NCBI GenBank assembly: GCA_964586235.1
Contig: CAZPIO010000002.1
Span: 85,089 to 149,088 of the forward strand
Length of the DNA: 64,000 nucleotides
From: JAUCQB01 sp964586235
GTDB lineage: Bacteria; Planctomycetota; Phycisphaerae; UBA1845; PWPN01
Reading direction: 5' to 3'
Within the stretch, counting starts at the first letter, position 1. Every line of letters starts with the position of its first letter. Below the pieces are notes generated by a model, which saw only the letters and a program-made list of their open reading frames with translations, was not told where the DNA came from and did no database searches. Below are positions 1-8,049 of the stretch, piece after piece. A program made the translations under genes and the position numbers.

Positions 1-97
1 GCTCCGGTGGCCGACCGCATGGTCCGTCAGTAATGGCGCGCTATCAGAAAACGAGCTGCCTCCCCGCTCCAGATTCAATCATCGGGTCATAACCTGC

Positions 98-1033
98 CTA
101 ATCGGCGTGTTCGAGGGCGCCGAGGATCTGACCGAATGCATCCTGCAGAGCCTCGTACGTGTCAAGACTGACCGTGAACCGCCGGTCCCGGTTCGACAGG
201 GATTCGGCGTGGCCATCGGCCCTGAGGGCATTCGCCACCTTCTCGGCATGGTGCGTACGGGGCTTGATGCCGAACGCTTCGAACTCGGGCGAGGCCGCAA
301 ACTGGGTGTCGATTGCCAGAGCGCGAATCGGCTTGCCGCTGCGATTCAGGCCGAGCTTGTCAAGCCGAACGTGGTCGGGTGACAAGACTTGAGCTCCGGG
401 AGGGTCATACCGGCGTGTGACGGACGCATGACGGTAGTAGTAGCTGCTCTGTGCCTGGCCACGGCCGACCCGCTCCAGTTCGGCATCGGCGTCGAGCGGC
501 TGCTCGCTGCCGGGACAGAACAACACCCGCGGACTCTTTAAGAGTTCGCGCGACAGCGTCAGGCCCAATCCAACCGGCTTGCCGCTGCGCAACGAGATCA
601 GGCTTGTCGGGGCGCCGGTGGACGGGTAAAAGTCGGACGCCGTCATCACGGGCGGGGCCTTGGGGCCGAACGGGATGCATCCATTGTTGTTGGCGGCATA
701 CAGGTGAATCGCGGTGCCAATGCCACGCAGATTGGCCAGGCAGATGGTCCGCCTGGTCGCACGCTTTGAAGCAGCAAGACTCGGGAGGAGAATAGCCAGC
801 AGAAGACCCAGAATGGCCACGACGACCAGGAGCTCAATCAGCGAAAAGGCACGACGGCGGCGCGTGTTTCCCGGCACGAGAGCAACAGCGGCAAGCCGGA
901 TTGCCTGATGCCGATCCCGCCGGCCGGGCCGGATGCACAATCTGGTGCGTGCCTGCGGGTGCATCGCGGCCAGACCATACGTGCCTGGCCGGCGAGCTGA
1001 GTCCCGCAATGCTGTGATAGTCGGTCCGCTCAC
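98..1033 (-). CDS. Pseudopilin-like protein with prepilin N-terminal cleavage/methylation motif
   Basis: This 311-residue protein carries the class III signal of type II secretion and type IV pilus subunits. A basic RRRR stretch is followed by AFSLIELL and a hydrophobic helix at about residues 63-88. The conserved Glu after the cleavage point is present, but the residue before Phe is Ala rather than the usual Gly. The C-terminal part is soluble and ends in a TRTHH..K.ANALRADGHAES pattern like the H-x9-DG motif of planctomycete pseudopilins (DUF1559-like). I chose a GTG start at 1033 because it overlaps the stop of the upstream gene as GTGA and follows GGGGAAG; this leaves an unusually long leader of about 60 residues, and an ATG at 964 is an alternative. 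It is probably cotranscribed with the two secreted proteins upstream. The family assignment is firm, the substrate or structure is unknown. Confidence 0.8.
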   Translation of the reverse strand: MSGPTITALRDSARRPGTYGLAAMHPQARTRLCIRPGRRDRHQAIRLAAVALVPGNTRRRRAFSLIELLVVVAILGLLLAILLPSLAASKRATRRTICLANLRGIGTAIHLYAANNNGCIPFGPKAPPVMTASDFYPSTGAPTSLISLRSGKPVGLGLTLSRELLKSPRVLFCPGSEQPLDADAELERVGRGQAQSSYYYRHASVTRRYDPPGAQVLSPDHVRLDKLGLNRSGKPIRALAIDTQFAASPEFEAFGIKPRTHHAEKVANALRADGHAESLSNRDRRFTVSLDTYEALQDAFGQILGALEHAD

Positions 1034-1782
1034 GTCTTCCCCTTGTCCCGCCTGCGTCTCCACACCAGTACGGCCATGCCTCCCATCAACAGGCCGGCCG
1101 ATGCGGGCTCAGGAACACTCGTCAGTCGAATGTTGTCAATCCGCCAGAAGCCGCCGGCGGACTCAAACGGAACAGTCGAGATGATCTGCACGCCGATGCT
1201 CTGACCGGCCCAGGGATCGCCGGCCAGGACCGGCGAAATCTGCAACTGCCGGTCGTCCAGGTGTTTGGCATGCGGCTGGCTTTCATCGGTGGTGTTGAGC
1301 ACCTCAACCGCTCCTATCGTCACCCGATCGCCCTCCTCATCACGGTAGTACAGCCGGAGTTCCAGCGGCACGCCAAGCGGCATTCCCTGGCCGCCTCCCT
1401 GAAAGCCGCCGATCAACTGATAGCTCTGGCCCACTTCGTATGTGGCGGCGAGGTCCTGGTAGAGCTCGACGCCGGGCATGGAAAAAAGGAACGCGGCCTG
1501 CTCGCCGTCGACGTTGTCGATGTGGGTGCTGCCGGGCACGTTGTAGAAGACGCCGGCCAGATTCGACCAATACTCCTCCGGGTCTGTCCACCACACCGGC
1601 ACAGGCGCCTTCCGCCAGTCGTTGATGTTCGCAGTCGCGTAGGGCGCGACTCGGTAGACGGGCGACTCAAAGGAAGGGTTGGGAACGGCCACCGCTGCGG
1701 CCTGCAACGTGCCTGTTCCTGTCAGGGTCACCAGGGCCGCCATCATGATTACACCCGGACACACATGACTGATGCTCAACAT
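1030..1782 (-). CDS. PEP-CTERM sorted extracellular protein
   Basis: This 250-residue exported protein starts with a hydrophobic signal peptide ending near LQAAA and finishes with a PEP-CTERM signal: VPEPASAG, a hydrophobic stretch and an RRRR cluster at about residues 223-250. That tripartite tail is recognised by exosortase and directs the protein to the cell surface or matrix. The middle part resembles a carbohydrate-binding-like beta sandwich, with NPSFESP near the mature N terminus, and is closely similar to the next gene upstream (1873-2769). The ATG at 1782 was chosen because GGAGGAGAACGA sits directly before it; an in-frame ATG at 1842 has no such site. The stop overlaps the start of the pseudopilin gene. 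The function of the core domain is not known. Confidence 0.85.
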   Translation of the reverse strand: MLSISHVCPGVIMMAALVTLTGTGTLQAAAVAVPNPSFESPVYRVAPYATANINDWRKAPVPVWWTDPEEYWSNLAGVFYNVPGSTHIDNVDGEQAAFLFSMPGVELYQDLAATYEVGQSYQLIGGFQGGGQGMPLGVPLELRLYYRDEEGDRVTIGAVEVLNTTDESQPHAKHLDDRQLQISPVLAGDPWAGQSIGVQIISTVPFESAGGFWRIDNIRLTSVPEPASAGLLMGGMAVLVWRRRRDKGKT

Positions 1783-1872
1783 TCGTTCTCCTCCATTCTT
1801 GTTACACACGGGCGAAGCCATGGGCCGTTTGCCTGTGCCCAACAGCAGTCCGATCTGCCTGGTTTGGCGACC

Positions 1873-2769
1873 TCAATCCAAACACGCGGCGTCCCCCGGG
1901 ACATCCTCGCCACTATAGCATCGCTGGAACAAGCCGAAATCGCTTTGGTCCACGTCGTCGTCCAGATCCAGCCTCGCGTCAGAACATGCCGGATTGGTCT
2001 GTGGTATCGCCGGCCCTGAGGCGCACGACTCGAAATGCTCAAGGTCCTCGGCGTCCACATCGCCGTCGTGGTCAAAGTCGGCGGGGACAGAAACGCTGGT
2101 CAGCCGGACATTGTCGACTCGCCAGAAACCGCGCGCGGACTCAAACGGAACGGTCGAGACGATCTGGACGCCGATATTCTCGCCGGCCCAGGGATCGCCG
2201 GCCAGAACGGGCGGAATCCGCAATTGCCAATCGTCCAGGTGTTTGGCATGCGGCTGGCTTTCGTCCGTGGTATTGAGGACCACCGTGACCCCGATGGTCA
2301 ACCGGTCGCCGTTGTCATCACGGTAGTAGAGCCTGATTTCCATCGGTATGCCGAGTGGCATCCCCATGCCGCCGCCCTGAAACCCCGCGGTCAACTGGTA
2401 GGCCTGACCGACCTCGTAGGTCGCGGCAAGATCCTGGTACAACTCCACTCCAGGCGTGGAAAAAACGAAGGCGGCCTGCTGCCCATCAACGTTGTCGATC
2501 CATGTGCTCGCCGGCACGTTGTAGAAAACCCCGGCCGTATTCAGCCAGTCCTGCAACGTGTACCCCGACTGCGTCCACCAATCAGGGGGAGGCGCTTTCG
2601 ACCAGTCGTAGACGGTCGCGGTAGCATACGGAGAGACTCGGATCACGGGGGACTCGAACGAGGCGTTGGGAATGCCCACCGTGGCAGCGTGCGACAGGAT
2701 GGCCCCCCCGCCGACCATGAGGCTCACCGTCAGGCACATACACAAACCGATCTGTCTGCTTCTCGACAT
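1873..2769 (-). CDS. Secreted protein with dockerin-like C terminus, paralogue of the PEP-CTERM protein
   Basis: This 298-residue exported protein has an N-terminal signal peptide (hydrophobic core ending near LSHAA) and a core of about 200 residues that is strikingly similar to the neighbouring PEP-CTERM protein; both share NASFESP/NPSFESP, VELYQDLAATYEVGQ and TTDESQPHAKHLDD. The C terminus differs: residues 230-298 hold two calcium-loop-like repeats (FDHDGDVDAEDL and LDLDDDVDQSDFGLFQRC), the dockerin-like tail typical of planctomycete secreted proteins. ATG at 2769 was preferred over GTG at 2778 because AGGTGACCAGA precedes it. The core domain is unrecognised. The pair looks like a tandem duplication in which one copy received a different cell-surface targeting tail. 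Confidence 0.8.
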   Translation of the reverse strand: MSRSRQIGLCMCLTVSLMVGGGAILSHAATVGIPNASFESPVIRVSPYATATVYDWSKAPPPDWWTQSGYTLQDWLNTAGVFYNVPASTWIDNVDGQQAAFVFSTPGVELYQDLAATYEVGQAYQLTAGFQGGGMGMPLGIPMEIRLYYRDDNGDRLTIGVTVVLNTTDESQPHAKHLDDWQLRIPPVLAGDPWAGENIGVQIVSTVPFESARGFWRVDNVRLTSVSVPADFDHDGDVDAEDLEHFESCASGPAIPQTNPACSDARLDLDDDVDQSDFGLFQRCYSGEDVPGDAACLD

Positions 2770-2799
2770 TCTGGTCACCTGATCCAGCCCGATCGCCCC

Positions 2800-3009
2800 T
2801 CACTTCCCGTTCAACGGAACAACCTTCCTCTCCTTCACGACTTGATAGATGCCTGGATGATCGGGCTTCCGGCCGGCGAACATGCGCGTCTCGGACATGT
2901 GTACGGCAAGCTGGTGGCCGTGCGCCTCGCCCTGGGCCACGAATGCCGTGATGACCGGCCGGAAAAGGCGAGGAAGCGATATACCCGTGCACGAACACTC
3001 GGCAATCAT
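2800..3009 (-). pseudogene. Truncated PadR-family transcriptional regulator
   Basis: The encoded 69 residues match the N-terminal winged-helix part of PadR regulators: a CSCTGISLPRLFRP start, a helix with GEAHGHQLAVHMSE, then GRKPDHPGIYQVV where family members have GxKPDxxGVYRxL. The reading frame stops about ten residues later, inside the wing, so the dimerisation helix is missing. A TTGACA box at 3069-3074 lies upstream on the same strand with a poor -10. An ATG at 3048 would add 13 residues that do not look like the family. I read it as a broken remnant; a functional mini-protein cannot be excluded. The stretch 3049-3234 upstream holds nothing else I recognise. Confidence 0.6.
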
Positions 3010-3234
3010 GGTCACTGGATGGCCCCCGCAAGTCGATGTGGGGTACACTTACGTGAATGGCCCGCGTCTGTCAAGCAGACCATCCTGCAACCGCTCAAGG
3101 ACCGCTATCGACGGGAGTTTTTTGAAGCCGCTCACTGTTTTCGCAGAGCCGGCGGGGCCTGGCGAGGTCCTGTCGGGAGACACAGCGGCGCCGCATTGGA
3201 CGCAGCTTGCGATCTGACCCGCACCAAGCACCGG

Positions 3235-4640
3235 TCACTCGCCGGTGCCCGGCGTTTCGTACTGCAGCAGCCTGCGTTCGCCCTGCAGGGCCCGCACTGC
3301 GGTGAGGTCCTGGGTGACCTCCAGCGTGCCAAGGTACTGTCCCTGCGGATCGCGGACGGCGAAGTAGCGGATATGGACGAAACGGCCGTGCAGGTTGATC
3401 CAGAACTCGGCCACGTTCTGCCGCCCGCTGCGGAAGTCGTCGACAATTCGCTCGACCACTTCCACGCTGTCGGGCGGATGGCAGTGTTGGACCTTGCGGC
3501 CGAGGATGGCCTTGCTCCGCGCGAAGACTCGGCTGCTGCTCTCCGAAAAGAAGCGGACGCGATCCTCGGCATCGACGAAGGTCAGGTCCACCGGCAGCGC
3601 CGCGAAGAGCCCGACGAGCTGCTCGAAGGTCAGGTTCCCGGCCGGAAAGGCCACCGAGCGCCCGCGGGGCAGATCCACGGTCTCCCCGGGCTGCACGGAC
3701 TCCGGCGGCGCGTAGCCGCTTCGCGGCTCGACCAGGCACCAGCCGTATTCGGGCGACTGCAGGAAAACCTGCCCCCACTCCTCCTCGGTCAGCGTCTGCA
3801 TTGACATCGGGAGGAGAATGGTTTGCTCCTTGTCGATCATCGAGCCGACGGTGTCGTTAACCACGGCGACCGCGGGTTTCAGCCTGGCGGCGGCATCGTC
3901 GGCCCTGGCGAAAGCGTGCCTGGCCGTCGCGTTGAGGGTCTTCATCGCCTCGCGGGCCTCGTCGTCCTTGCCCCACATGACTTTCGACGGGCCGGTGATC
4001 CCGTGCCGTTCGAGGATCGAGAACAGGAGGTTTTCCTTACGCTTGTAGTGTTTGTCTACATCCATCAGCTCGTTGGCCGCGTGCCGGATGCGCCTCAAGG
4101 GCTCACCCGGAGCGTCGTCGGGCGGGAGAGCCTCCAGGTCAGCCAAGGCTTTGGCCAGCTCCTCCAGTGTGCGCCGGATGGCCGCGTTTTCGGTCCGGAA
4201 CGTGTCCACGGGGTGTCCGGGCGGGACGTCGGTCTCGATCCTGGCGGTGAGGATGTCCTGCACCACCGCCGCGTGAAGGTCGCACATGCTCTTGATCTCG
4301 TTGACCGTGATGCCCTCGGCCATGAGCTGCTGCTCCATGGCGGCGATTTCACCGGGACTGGCCTGGCGAACNNNNNNNNNNNNNNNNNNNNNNNNNNNNN
4401 NNNNNNNNNNNNNNNNNNNNNNNNNNNNNNNNNNNNNNNNNNNNNNNNNNNNNNNNNNNNNNNNNNNNNNNCGGCCATGAGCTGCTGCTCCATGGCGGCG
4501 ATTTCACCGGGACTGGCCTGGCGAACAATCTCGGTCAGTTGAGCTTTCACCTCAGCGGGTTTGGCGCCCTGGTGGAGCTTGTAGATGATCTCCTTCAGGG
4601 TCTGAATTCGCCTGGCCCGATTGTCAATCAGTTCACTCAT
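3235..4640 (-). CDS. DUF438 / hemerythrin / PAS-domain protein, split by an assembly gap
   Basis: Removing the gap and one copy of the flanking 55-base duplication gives one continuous 416-residue frame. Its N terminus (SELIDNRARRIQTLKEIIYKL) is a DUF438 domain. It is followed by a hemerythrin-like four-helix region with the iron-ligand pattern GHPVDTF, DKHYKRKENLLF and ERHG, and a C-terminal PAS domain with DRVRFFSESS, GRKVQHCHPP and a segment beginning FAVRDPQGQYLG. Such proteins occur with NO and anaerobic respiration genes and are thought to sense or handle NO or oxygen. It starts 8 bp after the NO reductase stop with GAGGTGAGAC before the ATG, so the two form an operon. Function beyond ligand sensing is inference. 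Confidence 0.85.
4317..4526. repeat. Exact 55-bp duplication flanking an N run (contig overlap)
   Basis: Bases 4317-4371 and 4472-4526 are identical over 55 positions and sit immediately on either side of the 100 N bases. A 55-base overlap is what a de Bruijn assembler run with k=55 leaves at contig ends. Deleting 4372-4526 (155 bases) restores a single reading frame through the DUF438 gene, which shows that the repeat is an artefact. Confidence 0.95.
4372..4471. other. Assembly gap, 100 Ns
   Basis: A run of exactly 100 N characters. Because the flanks overlap, the true gap size is most likely minus 55 bases: nothing is missing. Confidence 0.98.
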
Positions 4641-4648
4641 GTCTCACC

Positions 4649-6922
4649 TCACCTGGCCGGGATGGTCAGCTCCTGTCCTTCACCGACCGTTACCGGCTTC
4701 AGGCTCATCAGCGCTCGAACGACAAACACGATCAACGCGACCACGCCTGCGATGATGATCAGGTCCGGAATGAGGCGCCACTGCCCGATCCACTTAACCC
4801 ACGGCTCCTCATAGAATGCCGGGCTGCGGGCATACCACAGGCCATAAATGTAGGAGGCCCGGGCCTGGATCAACCCGACCGGCAGAAGGGTGAGAAGAGT
4901 CATCCCCAGCAGGCCGCCGTTGGTCGCCACGAAGGCGAACTTGAGTGTTCCATCCGACCACTTCTCCGGCCGGATGAGGCCGCGGAGGGCAAACAGCATC
5001 AACCCGATTGCCAGCATGCCGTAGGTTCCGAACAAGGCTGCATGGCCGTGGTTCATGGTCAGATACGTCGAATGCTCGTAGTAGTTGATCACCGGCGTGG
5101 TGATGATGAACCCGAACACGCCCGCGCCGAGGAAAGCCCAGGCCGACGAGGCGCCCATGAACATGAGCGGCCACTTGTAGGGGTAGGCCTCCTTGATGGC
5201 CGGCGAGTCCTTGGCCTCGAGGGCCACCTTCACCAGCAGCAGGAGGATGGGCACCGGCTCCATGGTGGAGATAACGCCGCCCAAGGCCAACCACAGATCG
5301 GGGTCGCCGAACCAGTAGTAGTGATGGCCGACGCCGATGATGCCCGAGAACATGGCCAGGCACGCGGTGAGATAAGCCGCCCGCAATGCTTTCTTCTTCG
5401 GGGCCAGGCCGAGCGCGGTGATCACGTAGGCCGTTGCCGCCGCCGCAAAGAACTCGAAAATGCCCTCGACCCAGGTGTGGACGACCCACCAGCGCCAGAA
5501 GTCGGCGATGGTGATATGCGTGCGCGGGTTGTAGAAAAGCCCGAAGGCGAAGAACGACACCACCGCGACCGCGGAGTAGGTGTAGAACGGCACCGTGCCC
5601 CAGCGGTCCTGGCCGGCAGCCAGGTGCGGCTTGACGCCCCTGACGACCAGCACGAGCCACATGATCAGGCCGACGAGCAGGAGGATCTGCCACAGCCTGC
5701 CCAATTCGAGGAACTCCCATCCCTGGTGCCCGATCCAGAACCAGTGCTTGCCGGCCAATCCCTTAATGCCCAGCACGGTGCCGACAAAGGTGCCCGCCAC
5801 GACCAGGACGACGGCCGCGAAGAGCAGATCGACCAGCAGTCCCTGCTTGCGCGGCTCACGCCCGCCGGCGATCGGCCCGAGATACAGGGCCGAGCCCACC
5901 CAGGCGACCGCGATCCAGAAGATGGCCGACTGGAGATGCCAGCTCTTGGCCCAGTTGTACGTAAAGATACTGGGTATGGAATCCACGCCGTAGAACGAGC
6001 TTGGATGCACGGTGTAGTGAGCCATCAGCCCGCCCATGTTGAGCTGCAGGAACAGCAGGCCCACGACCGCGAGGAAGTACTTGGCCGATTTTCGCTGGCT
6101 GCTGGAAATGGGCATGTGGAGGATCCGCTCGCCGATGGTCGAATCGAGCTTGAGCCCCTCCAGGTCCTTATGGAAGTCGAATCGGAAGAAGAGAAACAGG
6201 GCCAGGCCCGATGCGAGCATCACGCCGAGCAACGCGCCGATGGACCAGCCCACGGCCGCGGGGGCGATGTCGTTGCCGACGCTGCGGTCCGGCGGCCAGT
6301 TGTTCGTATAAGTGAGGCTCTTGCCGGGCCGCAGGGTGCCGGCGCACCAGGCGGTCCAGAGGAAGAAATCCGCGAGATTCTGACGATCCTTCGCGTCCTC
6401 GATGATTCGCGGCACGATATTCGCATCGGGCACGCCGGCCAGGAACGCCTCGTCGTAGTGCTTGCGAATGCTGTTGAAGGCGTCGACTTGCGCCGGGGTC
6501 AGCGTCAGCCGGCCCGTCGCCCCGTCGTAGCGATTCTGTTTCAGTTCCTGGATGACCTGGTAGTCGATCTCGCGTTTCTGCGGCTCGGTCAATTCGGCGT
6601 GGCTGCCCTTGCCCATCTGTCGGGCGTGGAAATCGCGCATGAGCTGGCCGATCCGGTGCAACGTGTCGGCGGTGAACTCGGTACCGCGATAGGTGCCGTG
6701 GCCCCAGACCGAGCCCAGATCCATCAGACCATACTTCTGCCAGACGGCCTGGCCGGCCAACAGCCCCTCCCGGTCGAAAAGGACTTCGCCGGTCTTCCCA
6801 TCGACGGCCTGCTCCGGGTAAGGAGGCGCCGCCTCGTAGGTGTAATAGCCGCCACCCAGGGTGATGGCGATCGCCGACAGGATGCTCAACACAAATACGG
6901 CTTTCAATCCGCGCCCGATCAT
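4649..6922 (-). CDS. norZ: Quinol-dependent nitric oxide reductase (qNOR, NorB/NorZ type)
   Basis: The 757-residue length and architecture fit single-subunit qNOR, which reduces two NO to N2O with electrons from quinol in the cytoplasmic membrane. An N-terminal helix and a periplasmic domain of about 200 residues (with GLMDLGSVWGHGTYRG) precede a heme-copper-oxidase-like bundle of about 12-13 helices. Metal-ligand regions visible are KSWHLQSAIFW, VEGIFEFFA with the FeB glutamate region, GVGHHYYW and NHGHAALFGTYG. The periplasmic domain lacks a CxxCH heme site, as in qNOR and unlike the NorC-dependent form. The ATG at 6922 follows AAAGGACC. The Rrf2 regulator lies 58 bp upstream and the DUF438 protein 8 bp downstream, so expression is probably NO-controlled. 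The assignment is strong. Confidence 0.93.
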   Translation of the reverse strand: MIGRGLKAVFVLSILSAIAITLGGGYYTYEAAPPYPEQAVDGKTGEVLFDREGLLAGQAVWQKYGLMDLGSVWGHGTYRGTEFTADTLHRIGQLMRDFHARQMGKGSHAELTEPQKREIDYQVIQELKQNRYDGATGRLTLTPAQVDAFNSIRKHYDEAFLAGVPDANIVPRIIEDAKDRQNLADFFLWTAWCAGTLRPGKSLTYTNNWPPDRSVGNDIAPAAVGWSIGALLGVMLASGLALFLFFRFDFHKDLEGLKLDSTIGERILHMPISSSQRKSAKYFLAVVGLLFLQLNMGGLMAHYTVHPSSFYGVDSIPSIFTYNWAKSWHLQSAIFWIAVAWVGSALYLGPIAGGREPRKQGLLVDLLFAAVVLVVAGTFVGTVLGIKGLAGKHWFWIGHQGWEFLELGRLWQILLLVGLIMWLVLVVRGVKPHLAAGQDRWGTVPFYTYSAVAVVSFFAFGLFYNPRTHITIADFWRWWVVHTWVEGIFEFFAAAATAYVITALGLAPKKKALRAAYLTACLAMFSGIIGVGHHYYWFGDPDLWLALGGVISTMEPVPILLLLVKVALEAKDSPAIKEAYPYKWPLMFMGASSAWAFLGAGVFGFIITTPVINYYEHSTYLTMNHGHAALFGTYGMLAIGLMLFALRGLIRPEKWSDGTLKFAFVATNGGLLGMTLLTLLPVGLIQARASYIYGLWYARSPAFYEEPWVKWIGQWRLIPDLIIIAGVVALIVFVVRALMSLKPVTVGEGQELTIPAR

Positions 6923-6980
6923 GATGCTGGTCCTTTCTGTCTTGAGTATTCCAGGCCGATCTCCTCATGGAGGTTCGGCG

Positions 6981-7529
6981 TTATTTGTTCTGGCACTCGC
7001 CCACCGGGGCCCGACCCATGTCGCGCCGGCGCCCGGCTCTGCCCGACCGCTGGGACAGGTTACCCGGACCGTCGGCCGATGCCACCGGTTCTTGTCCGTT
7101 GGCCGGAGGCTCGCAAAGCGGAGGCCGCCCGTCCCCTTCCTCCAGTAACTCGGCGATGCTGGTCGAGGCAAAGGCTTTCTCGATCGAGGCCACTGCTTCG
7201 TCGAGACGCCGGTGAAGTGGACAAAGCGCGTTGTTGTGAGACTCGACGTTCAATGGGCATTTCCGGATCCGCCCGGAGGGACTCACGGCCTGCATGACAT
7301 CGAGCACCGAGATGTGCAGTGCGGGCCGCGAGAGGCGGAACCCGCCCTTGCACCCCGCCGTCGATGTGACCAGTCCCGCGCGAGCGAGCGTTTGGAGGAC
7401 TTTCGACATGTAACCCGCGGGAACCTGTGTCGCTCGGGCAACCTCGGCCGTCCTTCTGACGGCAGCCGGCTCGCGAGCGAGCCACACGACGGCTCGCAAG
7501 GCATATTCGGCGGTCTGCAGGATGTACAT
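6981..7529 (-). CDS. Rrf2-family regulator, probably NO- or redox-responsive
   Basis: This 182-residue protein begins MYILQTAEYALRAVVWLA, the standard Rrf2 opening, with a winged helix that includes a helix with VPAGYMSKVLQTLARAG and a GGFRLSRP wing. The region GRIRKCPLN...HNNALCPLH carries two cysteines, with a third in TAGCKGG, so a bound iron-sulfur cluster as in NsrR/IscR relatives is possible but the ligand set is not canonical. Its position directly upstream of the NO reductase suggests it represses that operon and itself. The frame stays open upstream to 7946, but that extension has no protein-like features. The last 45 residues are low-complexity and unlike the family. Confidence 0.85.
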   Translation of the reverse strand: MYILQTAEYALRAVVWLAREPAAVRRTAEVARATQVPAGYMSKVLQTLARAGLVTSTAGCKGGFRLSRPALHISVLDVMQAVSPSGRIRKCPLNVESHNNALCPLHRRLDEAVASIEKAFASTSIAELLEEGDGRPPLCEPPANGQEPVASADGPGNLSQRSGRAGRRRDMGRAPVGECQNK

Positions 7530-7596
7530 GTCGTTTGTCCGCCCGGGGCCCGGTTCAGGCACCTCTGCTGTTGCGTTCCTGCAGAAGCCCCATATC

Positions 7597-7606
7597 TGGA
7601 TATCCA
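7597..7606. promoter_or_regulatory. Perfect 10-bp palindrome, candidate Rrf2 operator
   Basis: TGGATATCCA is a perfect palindrome inside an AT-rich island (7591-7620) about 70 bp upstream of the rrf2 start and in the right place for autoregulation. Partial echoes of the half site (ATCCGG) follow. No promoter boxes were confirmed next to it. Confidence 0.3.
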
Positions 7607-7939
7607 CATCCGGAATATAGGCCGCCTGTCCCCCTTGAGCCACCTGAATGGGCAAATTCGGGGCTGAGTCGGCAACTAATCCCAATAGAGTAGGCAGCCA
7701 AAGCGGCGTTTGCCGCGTATAACATGAAGCTCTGCGGACTGGGTTTCGGGAGCGACGTGCCACGGCTCGAAGTCGGTGAACCGACAGGCCGGCGGGAGCG
7801 TGGGCCTCAGCAGTGAAGACCGGCTGTGCGTTCGGGGAAGGGGCGCTCGCCTTCTTGGGCGGGCCGAAGACCTGCACGGCTAGAGTTGGTGGGCCTGCTA
7901 TCCGATATGTGCCTAGCTCGATCCGCCAGGACCGGGAGC

Positions 7940-7968
7940 TTGACACGAAGGCCGTTGGCTCCTATACT
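7940..7968 (+). promoter_or_regulatory. Strong sigma-70-type promoter for the dksA-like/lspA/ribD genes
   Basis: TTGACA at 7940-7945 and TATACT at 7963-7968 are separated by exactly 17 bases, close to the bacterial housekeeping consensus. The start codon of the DksA-like gene follows about 75 bp after the expected transcription start. Between the Rrf2 start and this promoter (7530-7939) I see only the palindrome at 7597. Confidence 0.75.
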
Positions 7969-8049
7969 TTCGAAACGGCAAGATTCTCTTTTCTTGTTGT
8001 CTTGCAGAAGGTTACGATGATTTGACGTTACGGTCAGCGCAGGTACAAA

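Noticed and set aside
2582..3031. Open frame overlapping the dockerin gene start and the PadR remnant
   Set aside because: Composition is that of a shadow frame; the PadR-like frame in the same region has clear family motifs.
7530..7946. N-terminal extension of the Rrf2 gene
   Set aside because: The open frame lacks protein-like composition, and MYILQ at 7529 is the family start; the extension covers a likely promoter and operator.
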